Assembly: GCA_017516445.1 (NCBI GenBank)
Contig: JAFXCZ010000013.1
Span: 186,001-250,000 of the forward strand
Source: Clostridia bacterium
GTDB lineage: Bacteria > Bacillota > Clostridia > Oscillospirales > Acutalibacteraceae
Reading direction: 5' to 3'
Length of the DNA stretch: 64,000 nt
Position numbers and translations under genes: made by a program
Notes under the pieces: model-generated
What the model was told of the DNA's origin: nothing
The model's database searches: none
The model's input: only the letters and a program-made list of their open reading frames with translations
Part shown: positions 1-7,929 of the stretch, piece after piece
Layout of the letters: every line of letters begins with the position of its first letter
Numbering within the stretch: the stretch's first letter is position 1

Positions 1-71
1 ACAACCACAACCGCGCAGAAATGGACAAAGAACCAAACTTATTCTAACAATAACAAAAAGGAGTTTTTATT

Positions 72-272
72 ATGAAAATCACAAAAGATATGCTTATAGG
101 CGACGTATTGGATATTGATACCGGCTGTGCACAGTATTTCTTTGAAATAGGTATGCACTGCCTCGGCTGCCCAGCTTCACGCGGCGAAACCATTGAACAG
201 GCTTGCGCCGTTCACGGCACCGACTGTGACGCATTGGTTGAAAAATTAAACCAATATTTTGCAAATAAATAA
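72..272 (+). CDS. DUF1858 domain protein (hybrid-cluster-associated disulfide family)
   Basis: This 66-residue protein matches the DUF1858 family, small proteins often linked to redox chemistry or hybrid-cluster proteins; the biochemical role is not established. Visible signs are the N-terminal pattern KITKDMLIGDVL and the cysteine pair in GMHCLGCPAS near residues 28-36, with a further Cys at about 45. The start follows the ribosome binding site AAAAGGAG at about 56-64. Its stop codon overlaps the ATG of trmK (TAATG), so the two are probably translationally coupled. Bases 1-71 hold only this leader and possibly the last codons of an upstream gene ending near 47, which cannot be identified. 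Confidence 0.85.
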   Translation: MKITKDMLIGDVLDIDTGCAQYFFEIGMHCLGCPASRGETIEQACAVHGTDCDALVEKLNQYFANK

Positions 273-961
273 TGATAAGTCTAAGCTTACGACTTAAAAC
301 CATCGCAACCCTTGTACCTTTTGGCGCAAGGGTTTGTGACGTAGGTACAGACCACGCTTACCTGCCTATATACTTAAAGCAAAGCGGTATTGCAAGCAGT
401 GTCTTAGCCACCGACTTAAACCAAAAGCCGCTTGAAAATGCCCAAAAGAACATACTGCTAAGCGGTGCTGAAGGCATTTCGCTTCGCCTTTGTGACGGTC
501 TTTCAGGTGTAAAAGAAAACGAAGCCGATACAATTATTGTTGCAGGTATGGGAGGCGAGGTCATAACCGAGATACTTAAAAACTGTGTGTGGATTAAAAA
601 CGAAAAGGTTACACTTATTCTTCAGCCAACTACTTCAGCCGAATTTTTACGCGAGTTTTTGTGCAAAAACGGCTTTGCTATTTTAAGTGAAACCCCCGTT
701 TGCGAAAACGGCAAGCTTTATTCAGTAATGAATGTAAGGTTTAAAAACACACCGTTTTCACATAATCCCGCCTATTATTACATAGGCGAAATACCGCACA
801 CCAAGGACGGTATTTTATACCTTAAAAAGCAACAAAAAAGGGTTTTCGGCTGTATGAAAGCCCTTGAAAATATCAAAGAAAAGCAGAACGAATACCTTTT
901 GTATAAAACGGTATTCGACAGTATAGAAAGTTTTTTGACGGAGAACGCAAATGGCACTTGA
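272..961 (+). CDS. trmK: tRNA (adenine(22)-N1)-methyltransferase TrmK
   Basis: TrmK methylates N1 of adenine 22 in bacterial tRNAs using S-adenosylmethionine. The 229-residue length is normal for the family. The SAM-binding signature is GARVCDVGTDHAYLPIYL near residues 19-36, followed by an acidic ATDLN strand end and the IIVAGMGGEVI motif near residue 90. The C-terminal part is helical and lysine-rich, as in TrmK homologues. It overlaps the DUF1858 gene by one base and rqcH by 11 bases, so it sits inside a tightly packed operon. In Bacillus trmK lies next to an NIF3-like gene and rpoD; here rqcH follows instead. Confidence 0.93.
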   Translation: MISLSLRLKTIATLVPFGARVCDVGTDHAYLPIYLKQSGIASSVLATDLNQKPLENAQKNILLSGAEGISLRLCDGLSGVKENEADTIIVAGMGGEVITEILKNCVWIKNEKVTLILQPTTSAEFLREFLCKNGFAILSETPVCENGKLYSVMNVRFKNTPFSHNPAYYYIGEIPHTKDGILYLKKQQKRVFGCMKALENIKEKQNEYLLYKTVFDSIESFLTENANGT

Positions 962-2609
962 CGGCGCTTTTATATTCAGAATAACCGAAGAACTTAAAAC
1001 GGCAATTGACTGCCACGTAGACAAAATTTACCAACCCACCCGTGACGAGTTGGTATTTTTGTTGCGCAAAAAAGACTTTCATAAAAAGCTTTTAATCACC
1101 GCAAAATCGGGCGCACAAAGGCTTCATTTTACCGAAAGCAAGTATGAAAACCCAGCCGTTCCGCCTATGTTTTGTATGCTTTTGCGCAAATATTTATCCT
1201 CTGCAAGACTTATAGAGGTTTTACAGCCCGCACTAGAAAGGGTGGTTGTGCTTGTTTTCAGCGGCACAAATGAAATGGGTGATATTACCGAAATTCGCCT
1301 TGTTTGTGAGCTTATAGGCGGAAAAGCCAACATTATTCTAATAAATCATGACGGTAAAATTATAGATTCACTAAAGCACAGCGATATTGAGACCGCAAGC
1401 CGTCTTATATTACCGGGTGCTACCTATAATTTCCCCGAAAAAGCAGATAAATTAAACCCATTAGAAAATACAGCACAAGAAATTTTGGATAAAGCTCAAA
1501 GCTCCTCTCTTTTAGCCACAGTTGACGGCTTTTCTCCCCTTATCTGCCGTGAGATTGAGGGCTGTGAAAATCCACAAAAAGCACTCGAAAAGATTATAAA
1601 TGACCTTAAAAGCGGAAATAATCCCACACTAATTTACAATCCCGACGGTGAGCCTTTTGAATTCAGCTTTACTGAAATTTCCCAGTACGGCGAAAACTAC
1701 CAAACCAAGCGTTTTGAAAGCTTTTCCGAGCTGCTTGACGCTTTTTACGGCGAAAAGGAAGCCGCTTTGCGTATTAATACTGCCGCAAGGGATATTATAA
1801 AGCTTATAAGTAACACTAAAAACCGCACACAAAAAAGGCTTTCGTTAAGACTTAGCGACCTTAAAAAATGCGAAAACCGCGAAAATTTACGCATCTATGG
1901 CGAGCTTATAAAAGCAAACCTTTACAACATTGAAAAGGGTGCCTCTTTCGCAGAGGTGCCGAACTATTACAGCGAGAATATGGAAACCGTGCGTATTCCG
2001 CTTGATATTTCCCTCTCGCCTGCCAACAACGCAAACCGTTATTTTAAGGAATATAAAAAGACATATACAGCCGAGCAAACCTTGAAAACACTCACCGAAA
2101 AAGACAAGCAAGAGCTAATATATCTTGATTCGGTGCTTGACAGTATTGAACGCTCTCGCACACTTACCGATATTGCCCAAATCCGTGAGGAATTAGCGGA
2201 AGCGGGATATATAAAGCAAGCCTCCTCTCGCAAAAAATCCGCTAAGACGTTTAACGCACTCAAGGAATACACTTCGGTAGAAGGGTATAAAATCATTGTA
2301 GGTAAAAACAATAAGCAAAACGACTATATTACAACTGTTTTAGCCTCAAAGGGCGACCTTTGGTTCCATGTAAAAAACATTGCGGGCAGTCATGTGGTAG
2401 TATTTTGTAACGGCAAAGAGGTAAGCGACCAAACCATATTACAGGCGGCAACTCTTGCAGCGACTAACTCTAAAGCACAAAATTCCTCAAATGTAGCGGT
2501 GGATTACACACCGATAAAATACGTCAAAAAGCCAAACGGCGCAAAAGCAGGTATGGTAATTTACACCACCAACAAAACAGTTTATGTCACCCCGAAGGGA
2601 GAAAATTAA
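951..2609 (+). CDS. rqcH: RqcH / Rqc2 homologue (NFACT family ribosome quality control protein)
   Basis: RqcH binds stalled 50S subunits and directs C-terminal alanine tailing of nascent chains; older annotations call the family fibronectin-binding protein FbpA. The 552 residues show the expected order. An NFACT-N domain starts at MALDGAFIFRITEEL and contains a DEL..LL strand. A central helix-hairpin and coiled-coil region lies near residues 270-410. A C-terminal NFACT-R (DUF814) domain carries DLWFHVKNIAGSHVVV near residues 470-485. It begins inside the end of trmK and is followed two bases later by the next gene's start, which places quality control and tRNA modification in one transcript. 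Confidence 0.94.
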   Translation: MALDGAFIFRITEELKTAIDCHVDKIYQPTRDELVFLLRKKDFHKKLLITAKSGAQRLHFTESKYENPAVPPMFCMLLRKYLSSARLIEVLQPALERVVVLVFSGTNEMGDITEIRLVCELIGGKANIILINHDGKIIDSLKHSDIETASRLILPGATYNFPEKADKLNPLENTAQEILDKAQSSSLLATVDGFSPLICREIEGCENPQKALEKIINDLKSGNNPTLIYNPDGEPFEFSFTEISQYGENYQTKRFESFSELLDAFYGEKEAALRINTAARDIIKLISNTKNRTQKRLSLRLSDLKKCENRENLRIYGELIKANLYNIEKGASFAEVPNYYSENMETVRIPLDISLSPANNANRYFKEYKKTYTAEQTLKTLTEKDKQELIYLDSVLDSIERSRTLTDIAQIREELAEAGYIKQASSRKKSAKTFNALKEYTSVEGYKIIVGKNNKQNDYITTVLASKGDLWFHVKNIAGSHVVVFCNGKEVSDQTILQAATLAATNSKAQNSSNVAVDYTPIKYVKKPNGAKAGMVIYTTNKTVYVTPKGEN

Positions 2610-2610
2610 T

Positions 2611-3387
2611 ATGAACATAGGCATATCAACCGCCTCGTTTTATCCCCTTGAGACCGAGCTTGCATTAGAAACAATCGGCAAAGCAGGCGTTAAAACAACC
2701 GAAATTTTCTTCAATGCCGAAAGTGAGCTAAAACCGTCCTTTGTTGATATCCTTACCGATATCAAGGAAGAATACGGTATGAATATAACTGCAGTTCACC
2801 CTACAATGTCTTTGGCAGAATCTTTTATGATTTTTTCAGAATACGAGCGCAGATTTTATGAAGCCCTGCAGAAATTTGCCCGTTATTCCGAAGTAGCAGC
2901 CGAGCTTGGTGCAAAATATATAATTCTCCACGGCGGAAAGCCAAACGGCCTTACAAGTGACAGTGAATACTGCGACAGATTTATGCAGTTAAACCGCGAA
3001 ACACGAAAGAACGGTATTACCGTATTACAAGAAAACGTTGTAAACTACCGCTCAGGCGATATTGAATTTTTACGCTCTATAAGCGAAATTTTAGGCGACG
3101 ATGCGCAATTTTGCTTTGATATTAAACAGGCTATACGCTCCGGCTACAACCCGACCGATTTAATAGATGAATTTTGGGATAATATCAAGCATTTTCACAT
3201 AAGCGACCACTCGTTAGCGAGCGACTGTATGCTCCCCTTAAACGGAAAATTTGATTTTAAATCATTTTTCACCACCCTTAAAAACCGCAATTATGACGGT
3301 GCCTGTATAATTGAGGTTTATAAAAATGCATACAAGGACACAAAAGAAATTTTCGATTCAAATAAAAAATTAATTGAATTAATATAA
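2611..3387 (+). CDS. Sugar phosphate isomerase/epimerase-like TIM-barrel protein
   Basis: This 258-residue protein belongs to the xylose-isomerase-like TIM-barrel (AP endonuclease family 2) superfamily. Members isomerise or epimerise sugars or inositols using a divalent metal; the substrate cannot be read from the sequence. Candidate metal or catalytic residues sit in ILHGG (about 110), LQENV (about 144), FCFDIKQA (about 170), FHISDH (about 195) and IIEVY (about 240), in the order expected for this fold. The ATG at 2611 is preferred because AAGGGAG precedes it; the upstream in-frame ATG at 2584 lies inside rqcH and has no ribosome binding site. It ends the first operon. Confidence 0.8.
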   Translation: MNIGISTASFYPLETELALETIGKAGVKTTEIFFNAESELKPSFVDILTDIKEEYGMNITAVHPTMSLAESFMIFSEYERRFYEALQKFARYSEVAAELGAKYIILHGGKPNGLTSDSEYCDRFMQLNRETRKNGITVLQENVVNYRSGDIEFLRSISEILGDDAQFCFDIKQAIRSGYNPTDLIDEFWDNIKHFHISDHSLASDCMLPLNGKFDFKSFFTTLKNRNYDGACIIEVYKNAYKDTKEIFDSNKKLIELI

Positions 3388-3395
3388 AAAAGTCA

Positions 3396-3424
3396 TTGAT
3401 TTATTTAATTATATAAGTTATAAT
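3396..3424 (+). promoter_or_regulatory. Sigma-A type promoter for the tyrosine-kinase module
   Basis: A -35 box TTGATT (3396-3401) and a -10 box TATAAT (3419-3424) are separated by exactly 17 bases. They lie in the gap before the GTG start at 3476, leaving a leader of about 45 bases with the ribosome binding site AAAAGAGG. Confidence 0.75.
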
Positions 3425-3475
3425 ACTATTTAGTGCGCGTAAAGCACCATTTCACAAAAAGAAAAGAGGTATATT

Positions 3476-4234
3476 GTGAAAGAATTTTCAATTTATCACA
3501 TTTTTCAGCTCATTATAAAAAACTTTTTTATAATCTTGCTTAGCGCCATTGTTTTCGGTGTGGGAACCTTCTGCTACTGTGAGTTTCACCTGCAGGAGCG
3601 TTATGCTTCTACAGGCTCGGTTGTTGTAACCAACGGCGGTATTTTGGACAGCACAGTACAGGATACACAGGCTACCGCAAGCGATAAGGTTAACAACTCG
3701 GATATTGCCGCTTCGATTAACCTTTTGACAACCGTTAAGGACATCTTAAGCACAAGTGATATTTATAAAGAGCTTTCTATGAATCTCGGCGGTAAGTATA
3801 CATATAGCCAGCTAAAAAGCTTTGCCACCGTTACAAAGCGTGAGGACTACTCCCTCTTTATTGATGTCCGCTTTGAAATGAACGACAAGGATGAGGTTGC
3901 AAGAATTACTAATATGTTCTTGGAGTTGACTCCCGATTACATAAACAAGTTTATCCCTAATTCTTCGGTAACTATAGTGCCAACCAGTGAGTCGGGCTCA
4001 AAAACCTATCCGCAAACATTTATCTACACAGCTGTTGCAATGTTAGTGGGCGCTTTCTTAGCGTTTGTTGTTTTCTATATTATTTCACTTTTCAATACTA
4101 CAATTGAATCTGAAGAAGAATTCAAAGAACGCTATGATATCCCTGTTTTAGGCGATATTCCCGACTTTGCGGCTGCTAAATCAGGCAAATACGGCAAATC
4201 ATACTACAAAGGAGGCAAATATTATGGCAATTAA
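3476..4234 (+). CDS. YveK/CapA-type BY-kinase modulator (Wzz domain membrane protein)
   Basis: This is a polysaccharide co-polymerase-like membrane protein that normally activates the partner tyrosine kinase and influences chain length of a surface polymer. It has two membrane segments, near residues 13-35 and 178-202, flanking an extracytoplasmic Wzz-like domain. Just before the second segment is the proline-containing stretch SKTYPQT. The cytoplasmic tail ends in a tyrosine- and glycine-rich stretch (SYYKGGKYYGN), which is unusual for the modulator and resembles the kinase's own tail. Translation starts at GTG, supported by GAAAAGAGG. It overlaps ywqD by 11 bases, so the pair is probably coupled. 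Confidence 0.87.
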   Translation: MKEFSIYHIFQLIIKNFFIILLSAIVFGVGTFCYCEFHLQERYASTGSVVVTNGGILDSTVQDTQATASDKVNNSDIAASINLLTTVKDILSTSDIYKELSMNLGGKYTYSQLKSFATVTKREDYSLFIDVRFEMNDKDEVARITNMFLELTPDYINKFIPNSSVTIVPTSESGSKTYPQTFIYTAVAMLVGAFLAFVVFYIISLFNTTIESEEEFKERYDIPVLGDIPDFAAAKSGKYGKSYYKGGKYYGN

Positions 4235-4958
4235 TCTGACAAACAAGCCCTCCAATGAAAAGGTTATCGTGCCTGAGCTTAATAAGACCCCTTTTGCTAT
4301 AGTTGAGTCTTATAAAAATTTACGTACAAATTTAGTTTCGGTGCTTTCAAAAACCGACGGTAAAATACTCGCTATCTCAAGCCCATACGCTGCTGAGGGT
4401 AAATCAACAACCGCGCTTAACATTGCCATAACACTTGCGCAGTTGAACAAAAAGGTTGTTATTCTTGACACCGACTCGCGTAAGCCCACCATCCATAAAA
4501 AAGCCAAAATCAATAACGAAAAAGGCTGTATGGACATTCTTTTAGGTGAAAGCACTGTTGACGAAGTAGTTATTACTTATAACAGCTACCTTGATATTAT
4601 AACTTCGGGTGCAAAGGTTAAAAACCCTTCGGAATTATATAGTACCGTAGCTTTTGACAAGCTTTTAGAGGAGCTTGAAGAGCGTTATGATTATATAATT
4701 CTTGATACACCGCCTATCAATATCGTGTCCGACTCTTTGATAATTGCGCAGAAGTGTGACGCTTTTGTTATGGTAGTACGTGCAGGCGTAACCAAATACG
4801 AAGCATTTGAAGCCGCTTATGACAGCTTAAAGGTTTTGGATATTGAGCTTGACGGCGTTATTGTAAACGGCTCGGGCGCCAAAAACGGCGGTTATTACAG
4901 AAAATACGGATATAAATATTACCGTTATTCAAGGTCATATTCAAATCAGCAATATTAA
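4224..4958 (+). CDS. Bacterial tyrosine kinase (BY-kinase, YwqD/CpsD family)
   Basis: This cytoplasmic BY-kinase autophosphorylates on C-terminal tyrosines and phosphorylates other proteins, typically controlling capsule or exopolysaccharide export. The 244 residues contain a Walker A-type loop in AAEGKSTTALN (about 55-66), a Walker A' strand VVILDTDSRKP (about 80-90) and Walker B in YIILDTPP (about 158-165). The last 23 residues hold nine tyrosines, the expected autophosphorylation cluster. The ATG at 4224 is chosen because AAAGGAGG lies just upstream; an earlier in-frame start at 4167 lies inside yveK. A hairpin terminator follows before the phosphatase gene. No glycosyltransferase or flippase genes are nearby. 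Confidence 0.92.
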   Translation: MAINLTNKPSNEKVIVPELNKTPFAIVESYKNLRTNLVSVLSKTDGKILAISSPYAAEGKSTTALNIAITLAQLNKKVVILDTDSRKPTIHKKAKINNEKGCMDILLGESTVDEVVITYNSYLDIITSGAKVKNPSELYSTVAFDKLLEELEERYDYIILDTPPINIVSDSLIIAQKCDAFVMVVRAGVTKYEAFEAAYDSLKVLDIELDGVIVNGSGAKNGGYYRKYGYKYYRYSRSYSNQQY

Positions 4959-4962
4959 TTTA

Positions 4963-4989
4963 AACGGGAGATTAAATCTCCCGTTTTTT
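4963..4989 (+). terminator. Intrinsic terminator between ywqD and ywqE
   Basis: An inverted repeat of AACGGGAGA and TCTCCCGTT with a small A/T loop is followed by a run of six T. It sits between the kinase and its phosphatase. Partial termination here would make less phosphatase than kinase message. Confidence 0.8.
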
Positions 4990-5015
4990 GCAAAGAAAAG
5001 AAATGAGGTGTTTTT

Positions 5016-5732
5016 ATGTATTTTGATATCCACTCACATATTTTGCATAATACCGACGACGGTGCCAAAAATTTAAATATATCCCTCTATTTATTAGAGG
5101 AAAGCTTTCGCGGTGGTGTGACCGATATCATTGCTACACCTCACTTTTACCCATTAAGAGACACCTTAGAGGAGTACACAAATAAAGCCGAAGCTAACTT
5201 TAAAGAGCTTAAGGAAGCTATAAAGGACAAAAATGTGCCGAATATTTACTTAGGGTATGAAGTATTATATTACAGCGGCATAAGCAGAGCGGAATCACTT
5301 AAAAAGCTTACGCTTAACGGCTCAAAGTATATTTTGTTAGAGCCTGATTATTATAATTTTGACAGAGCCTTTCTTAGTGAGCTTTTAAGGCTTAGAGAAA
5401 GCGGTCTTGTGCCTATAGTCGCACATATTGAGCGCTATTACAAGGCTTGGGGTTATAAAAAATTCTTGAGCTTTATAAAGGAAAACGGCATTTTAACACA
5501 GGTTAATGCAACCTCCTTTTTTGGAAGACATTATAACCGCGTGCTCGAAACCCTTACACAAGAAGACCTTATAACCTTTATCGCTTCGGATACACATTCA
5601 CCCGATATGCGACCGCCTATGATAAGCGCCGCGCTGCGAAAAATTACAGATTTATGCGGTGACGCATATACTCAAAAGCTTATTAAAAACTCGCAAAGCT
5701 TATTTTTAGAAATTACAGGTAAGGAAGCTTGA
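5016..5732 (+). CDS. PHP-type protein tyrosine phosphatase (YwqE/CpsB family)
   Basis: This metal-dependent phosphatase removes phosphate from the tyrosines of the BY-kinase. The 238 residues show the PHP-fold metal ligands in order: DIHSHILHNTDDG at residues 4-16, ATPHFYP near 43, the VAHIERY motif near 138 and ASDTHSPDM near 190. Length is normal for CpsB/YwqE. It starts at ATG after GAGGTG and lies downstream of a terminator, three bases before pgeF. Together with the two upstream genes it completes a modulator-kinase-phosphatase set. Confidence 0.92.
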   Translation: MYFDIHSHILHNTDDGAKNLNISLYLLEESFRGGVTDIIATPHFYPLRDTLEEYTNKAEANFKELKEAIKDKNVPNIYLGYEVLYYSGISRAESLKKLTLNGSKYILLEPDYYNFDRAFLSELLRLRESGLVPIVAHIERYYKAWGYKKFLSFIKENGILTQVNATSFFGRHYNRVLETLTQEDLITFIASDTHSPDMRPPMISAALRKITDLCGDAYTQKLIKNSQSLFLEITGKEA

Positions 5733-5735
5733 TTT

Positions 5736-6557
5736 ATGACTTCTGAAAATCTTTTAATAAACACAAAAAACGGTGTTACTTATATAACCTTTCCCAAGCT
5801 TGCTAAAACAGGTCTTACTAACCATTTGTTTTCAACCCGTATTGGCGGTGTAAGTAAAGGCAAATACCAAAGTATGAACTTAAGCTTTAACCGTGGTGAC
5901 GATAGAGCGGATGTTTTAGAAAACTACCGCAGACTGTGTGCTTGTGAAAACATTGATATCAACCACCTTGTTTTAAGCCAACAAACCCATACCGATAATG
6001 TTAAAACAGTTACAAAGGCTGACTGCGGCACAGGTATTTTTAAAGAATCCTTCACCGATATTGACGGGCTTATCACAAACGAGCGCGGTGTTGCGCTTGT
6101 AACACAGTATGCAGACTGCACACCGTTGGTTTTTTTAGACCCGATAAAAAAGGTTATTGCCACTTCCCACGCGGGCTGGCGCGGTACTGTAAAGCAGATA
6201 GGCAAAAAAACCGTAGAAAAAATGCAACAGGAATTTGGTTGTAACCCAAGCGATATACTAGCAGGCATAGGTCCTTGTATTAAAGACTGCTGTTATGAGG
6301 TTGACGACCCTGTTTATAACGCTTTTGCAAAGCTTTCTTATCTTGATTTAAGGCGTATTTTCACCGAAAAGCCTAACGGAAAATATATGCTTAATTTAGT
6401 GGAAGCCAACAAGCAAATTTTACTGCACGCAGGCTTAAAGGAAAGCAATATAGATTTATCCGATATTTGTACTAGCTGTAACAGTGACACGCTTCACTCA
6501 CATAGGGCTTCCAAGGGCGAGCGTGGTAATCTGGCGCTTATAATTGAATTAAAGTGA
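5736..6557 (+). CDS. pgeF: Peptidoglycan editing factor PgeF (YfiH/LACC1 family)
   Basis: This family was long annotated as multicopper polyphenol oxidase (laccase domain). PgeF in Escherichia coli is reported to limit misincorporated amino acids in peptidoglycan precursors, while other members act on purine nucleosides. The 273 residues hold the metal-ligand motifs QQTHTDNV (about 83-90), ADCTPLVF (about 128-135), SHAGWRGTVKQ (about 146-156) and GIGPCIKDCCYEV (about 176-188). It follows the phosphatase gene by three bases and ends at a bidirectional hairpin, so it is probably the last gene of the BY-kinase operon. Confidence 0.88.
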   Translation: MTSENLLINTKNGVTYITFPKLAKTGLTNHLFSTRIGGVSKGKYQSMNLSFNRGDDRADVLENYRRLCACENIDINHLVLSQQTHTDNVKTVTKADCGTGIFKESFTDIDGLITNERGVALVTQYADCTPLVFLDPIKKVIATSHAGWRGTVKQIGKKTVEKMQQEFGCNPSDILAGIGPCIKDCCYEVDDPVYNAFAKLSYLDLRRIFTEKPNGKYMLNLVEANKQILLHAGLKESNIDLSDICTSCNSDTLHSHRASKGERGNLALIIELK

Positions 6558-6591
6558 AAATCAAGGGAAAAGTCTTTCCCTTGATTTTTTT
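6558..6591. terminator. Bidirectional terminator between pgeF and the ger cluster
   Basis: The arms AAATCAAGGGAAA (6558-6570) and TTTCCCTTGATTT (6575-6587) are separated by AGTC and followed by T residues on the plus strand. The right side of the gerAB-like reading frame runs into this hairpin, and its stop codon lies within it. Confidence 0.85.
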
Positions 6592-7388
6592 ATTGTAAAT
6601 ATTCCCACACCGCATTTAACTATTGAGGATGCGAGATAAACAAAATATAAAAAACCGTCCATTCTGGTAAAAAGATTGCCGAATGTGACAGTACTGCCCG
6701 CCGAGGAATAAGGGTAATCGAGCACACCCGAAAGCTCTATCCCAAAAAGCAATACCGAATTAAGAATAGTTAAGCCAAATATTACAAACCCTACAGCCAG
6801 CCCCCAAACCGAAACCGAATTTCTGATATTGTTAAGCCTTGCAAAAATGCAAAGTAACACCGTAGGCAGAACAATACTTTTAAGATACGGTGCTAACTGT
6901 GCTAAAAAGCCGTTAAAGCTTGGCAGACGGTTTATGAAAATATTGCTTACATTAAAATCCTTTGCGGTAGAGAAAAAGAAAAAAAGCACAACCGACGCCG
7001 CCGCAAAAAAGCTTACAAGTGAAAATTTAAAAAGCATTTCTTCTTTTTGAAAACCAATATACAAAAGAAGTAAAATTAAAGGCAGTGCTATCAAAAAAGG
7101 CTTTGTATCGGGCAAAAGATTTTGGCTTATAAACCTTATAAAAGTTATAAACGCGTCAGCAATACAGTAAAGCGCAAGCGCCCATATACCCATTACAGTA
7201 AGCCTGTTAATAGGCAAAATTAAGCATAAATAATAAACCGCCACCGATATTACGCAAGCTACAAGAAAGCCTAAAAAATTATATTTATCGGCATTACTTA
7301 TCGGTGCTGTAATTACTCCGTTACCCAACACAAAAAGCGAAGTCAAAGCTATAAAGTGCTTGCTGTAGCTATTAGTTACCGCTTTCAA
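6561..7388 (-). CDS. GerAB-type spore germinant receptor permease, shortened
   Basis: This hydrophobic 275-residue protein resembles the spore germination permease family (GerAB/GerKB, APC superfamily), which forms the membrane B subunit of a Ger nutrient receptor in the spore inner membrane. Family members usually have about 360 residues and ten membrane segments; about eight can be drawn here. The last codons (RERLFP) and the stop codon are part of the terminator hairpin shared with pgeF, so the C-terminus appears lost. Its start overlaps the end of the gerAC-like gene by 17 bases. With a frameshifted gerAA upstream, the receptor is probably not functional in its classical form. Confidence 0.72.
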   Translation of the reverse strand: MKAVTNSYSKHFIALTSLFVLGNGVITAPISNADKYNFLGFLVACVISVAVYYLCLILPINRLTVMGIWALALYCIADAFITFIRFISQNLLPDTKPFLIALPLILLLLYIGFQKEEMLFKFSLVSFFAAASVVLFFFFSTAKDFNVSNIFINRLPSFNGFLAQLAPYLKSIVLPTVLLCIFARLNNIRNSVSVWGLAVGFVIFGLTILNSVLLFGIELSGVLDYPYSSAGSTVTFGNLFTRMDGFLYFVYLASSIVKCGVGIFTIKKSRERLFP

Positions 7389-7929
7389 AATACAGCCCCT
7401 CTTTCCCCAATTCTATTCTCGGTAAAACAGCATTGTATTCATTGCTTATTACTTCAAAAAACCGATTTTTATATTGCTTATTTTGTTTGAGAAGCCCCAT
7501 AATATCATATCCCACACAGGCAGATGACAACGGCTTTGCCGATAATAACTGCTGTGCATTTTTACTCTTAATGAAAAAAGCAGAGAGGGTTATGGGGTCG
7601 CTCGAATAGCAATAGCTTTTTATATCCGAAAACTGCTTTGTAGTAATACCGTCACCTATAATTATCACACCGCAGTGCGAAAGCAATAACGGCTGTGTGC
7701 ATTGACGGTCAATTTCCTTTACCGCCTCGTCTATTGTTTTGCCCTTACCCTTTAGCACCTTTAGGGCTTGTTCGGTATTTTCGGAATTAATAATTATCGC
7801 TTCAAAGCTTACATTATATTCCGTGCCATCACTGTCAAAGCCTATGCTTGAAACTAAATATTCGGGACCTGTTTTTTCACAACCGCAAAGCAAACACACA
7901 ACAAGAAACAGCAAAAAAATTCTTTTCAT
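7372..7929 (-). CDS. GerAC-type germination lipoprotein, N-terminal domain only
   Basis: The N-terminus is a lipoprotein signal with lipobox LLCGC at residues 13-17. The following sequence (VSSIGFD, IGDGI, SSDPITLSAFFIKSKNAQQLLSA) resembles the first domain of Ger(x)C spore germination proteins. The usual length is about 370 residues; only 185 are present, so the two later domains are absent. The start overlaps the gerAA stop by four bases (ATGA) and the end overlaps gerAB by 17. The short form is therefore embedded in a compact A-C-B operon and is not interrupted by a visible frameshift. It could be a reduced protein or the product of an old deletion. Confidence 0.72.
   Translation of the reverse strand: MKRIFLLFLVVCLLCGCEKTGPEYLVSSIGFDSDGTEYNVSFEAIIINSENTEQALKVLKGKGKTIDEAVKEIDRQCTQPLLLSHCGVIIIGDGITTKQFSDIKSYCYSSDPITLSAFFIKSKNAQQLLSAKPLSSACVGYDIMGLLKQNKQYKNRFFEVISNEYNAVLPRIELGKEGLYFESGN

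Noticed and set aside
1..47. Tail of an upstream gene ending with a stop codon near 47
   Set aside because: One frame is open and ends there, but 15 codons are too few to identify or to be sure of coding.
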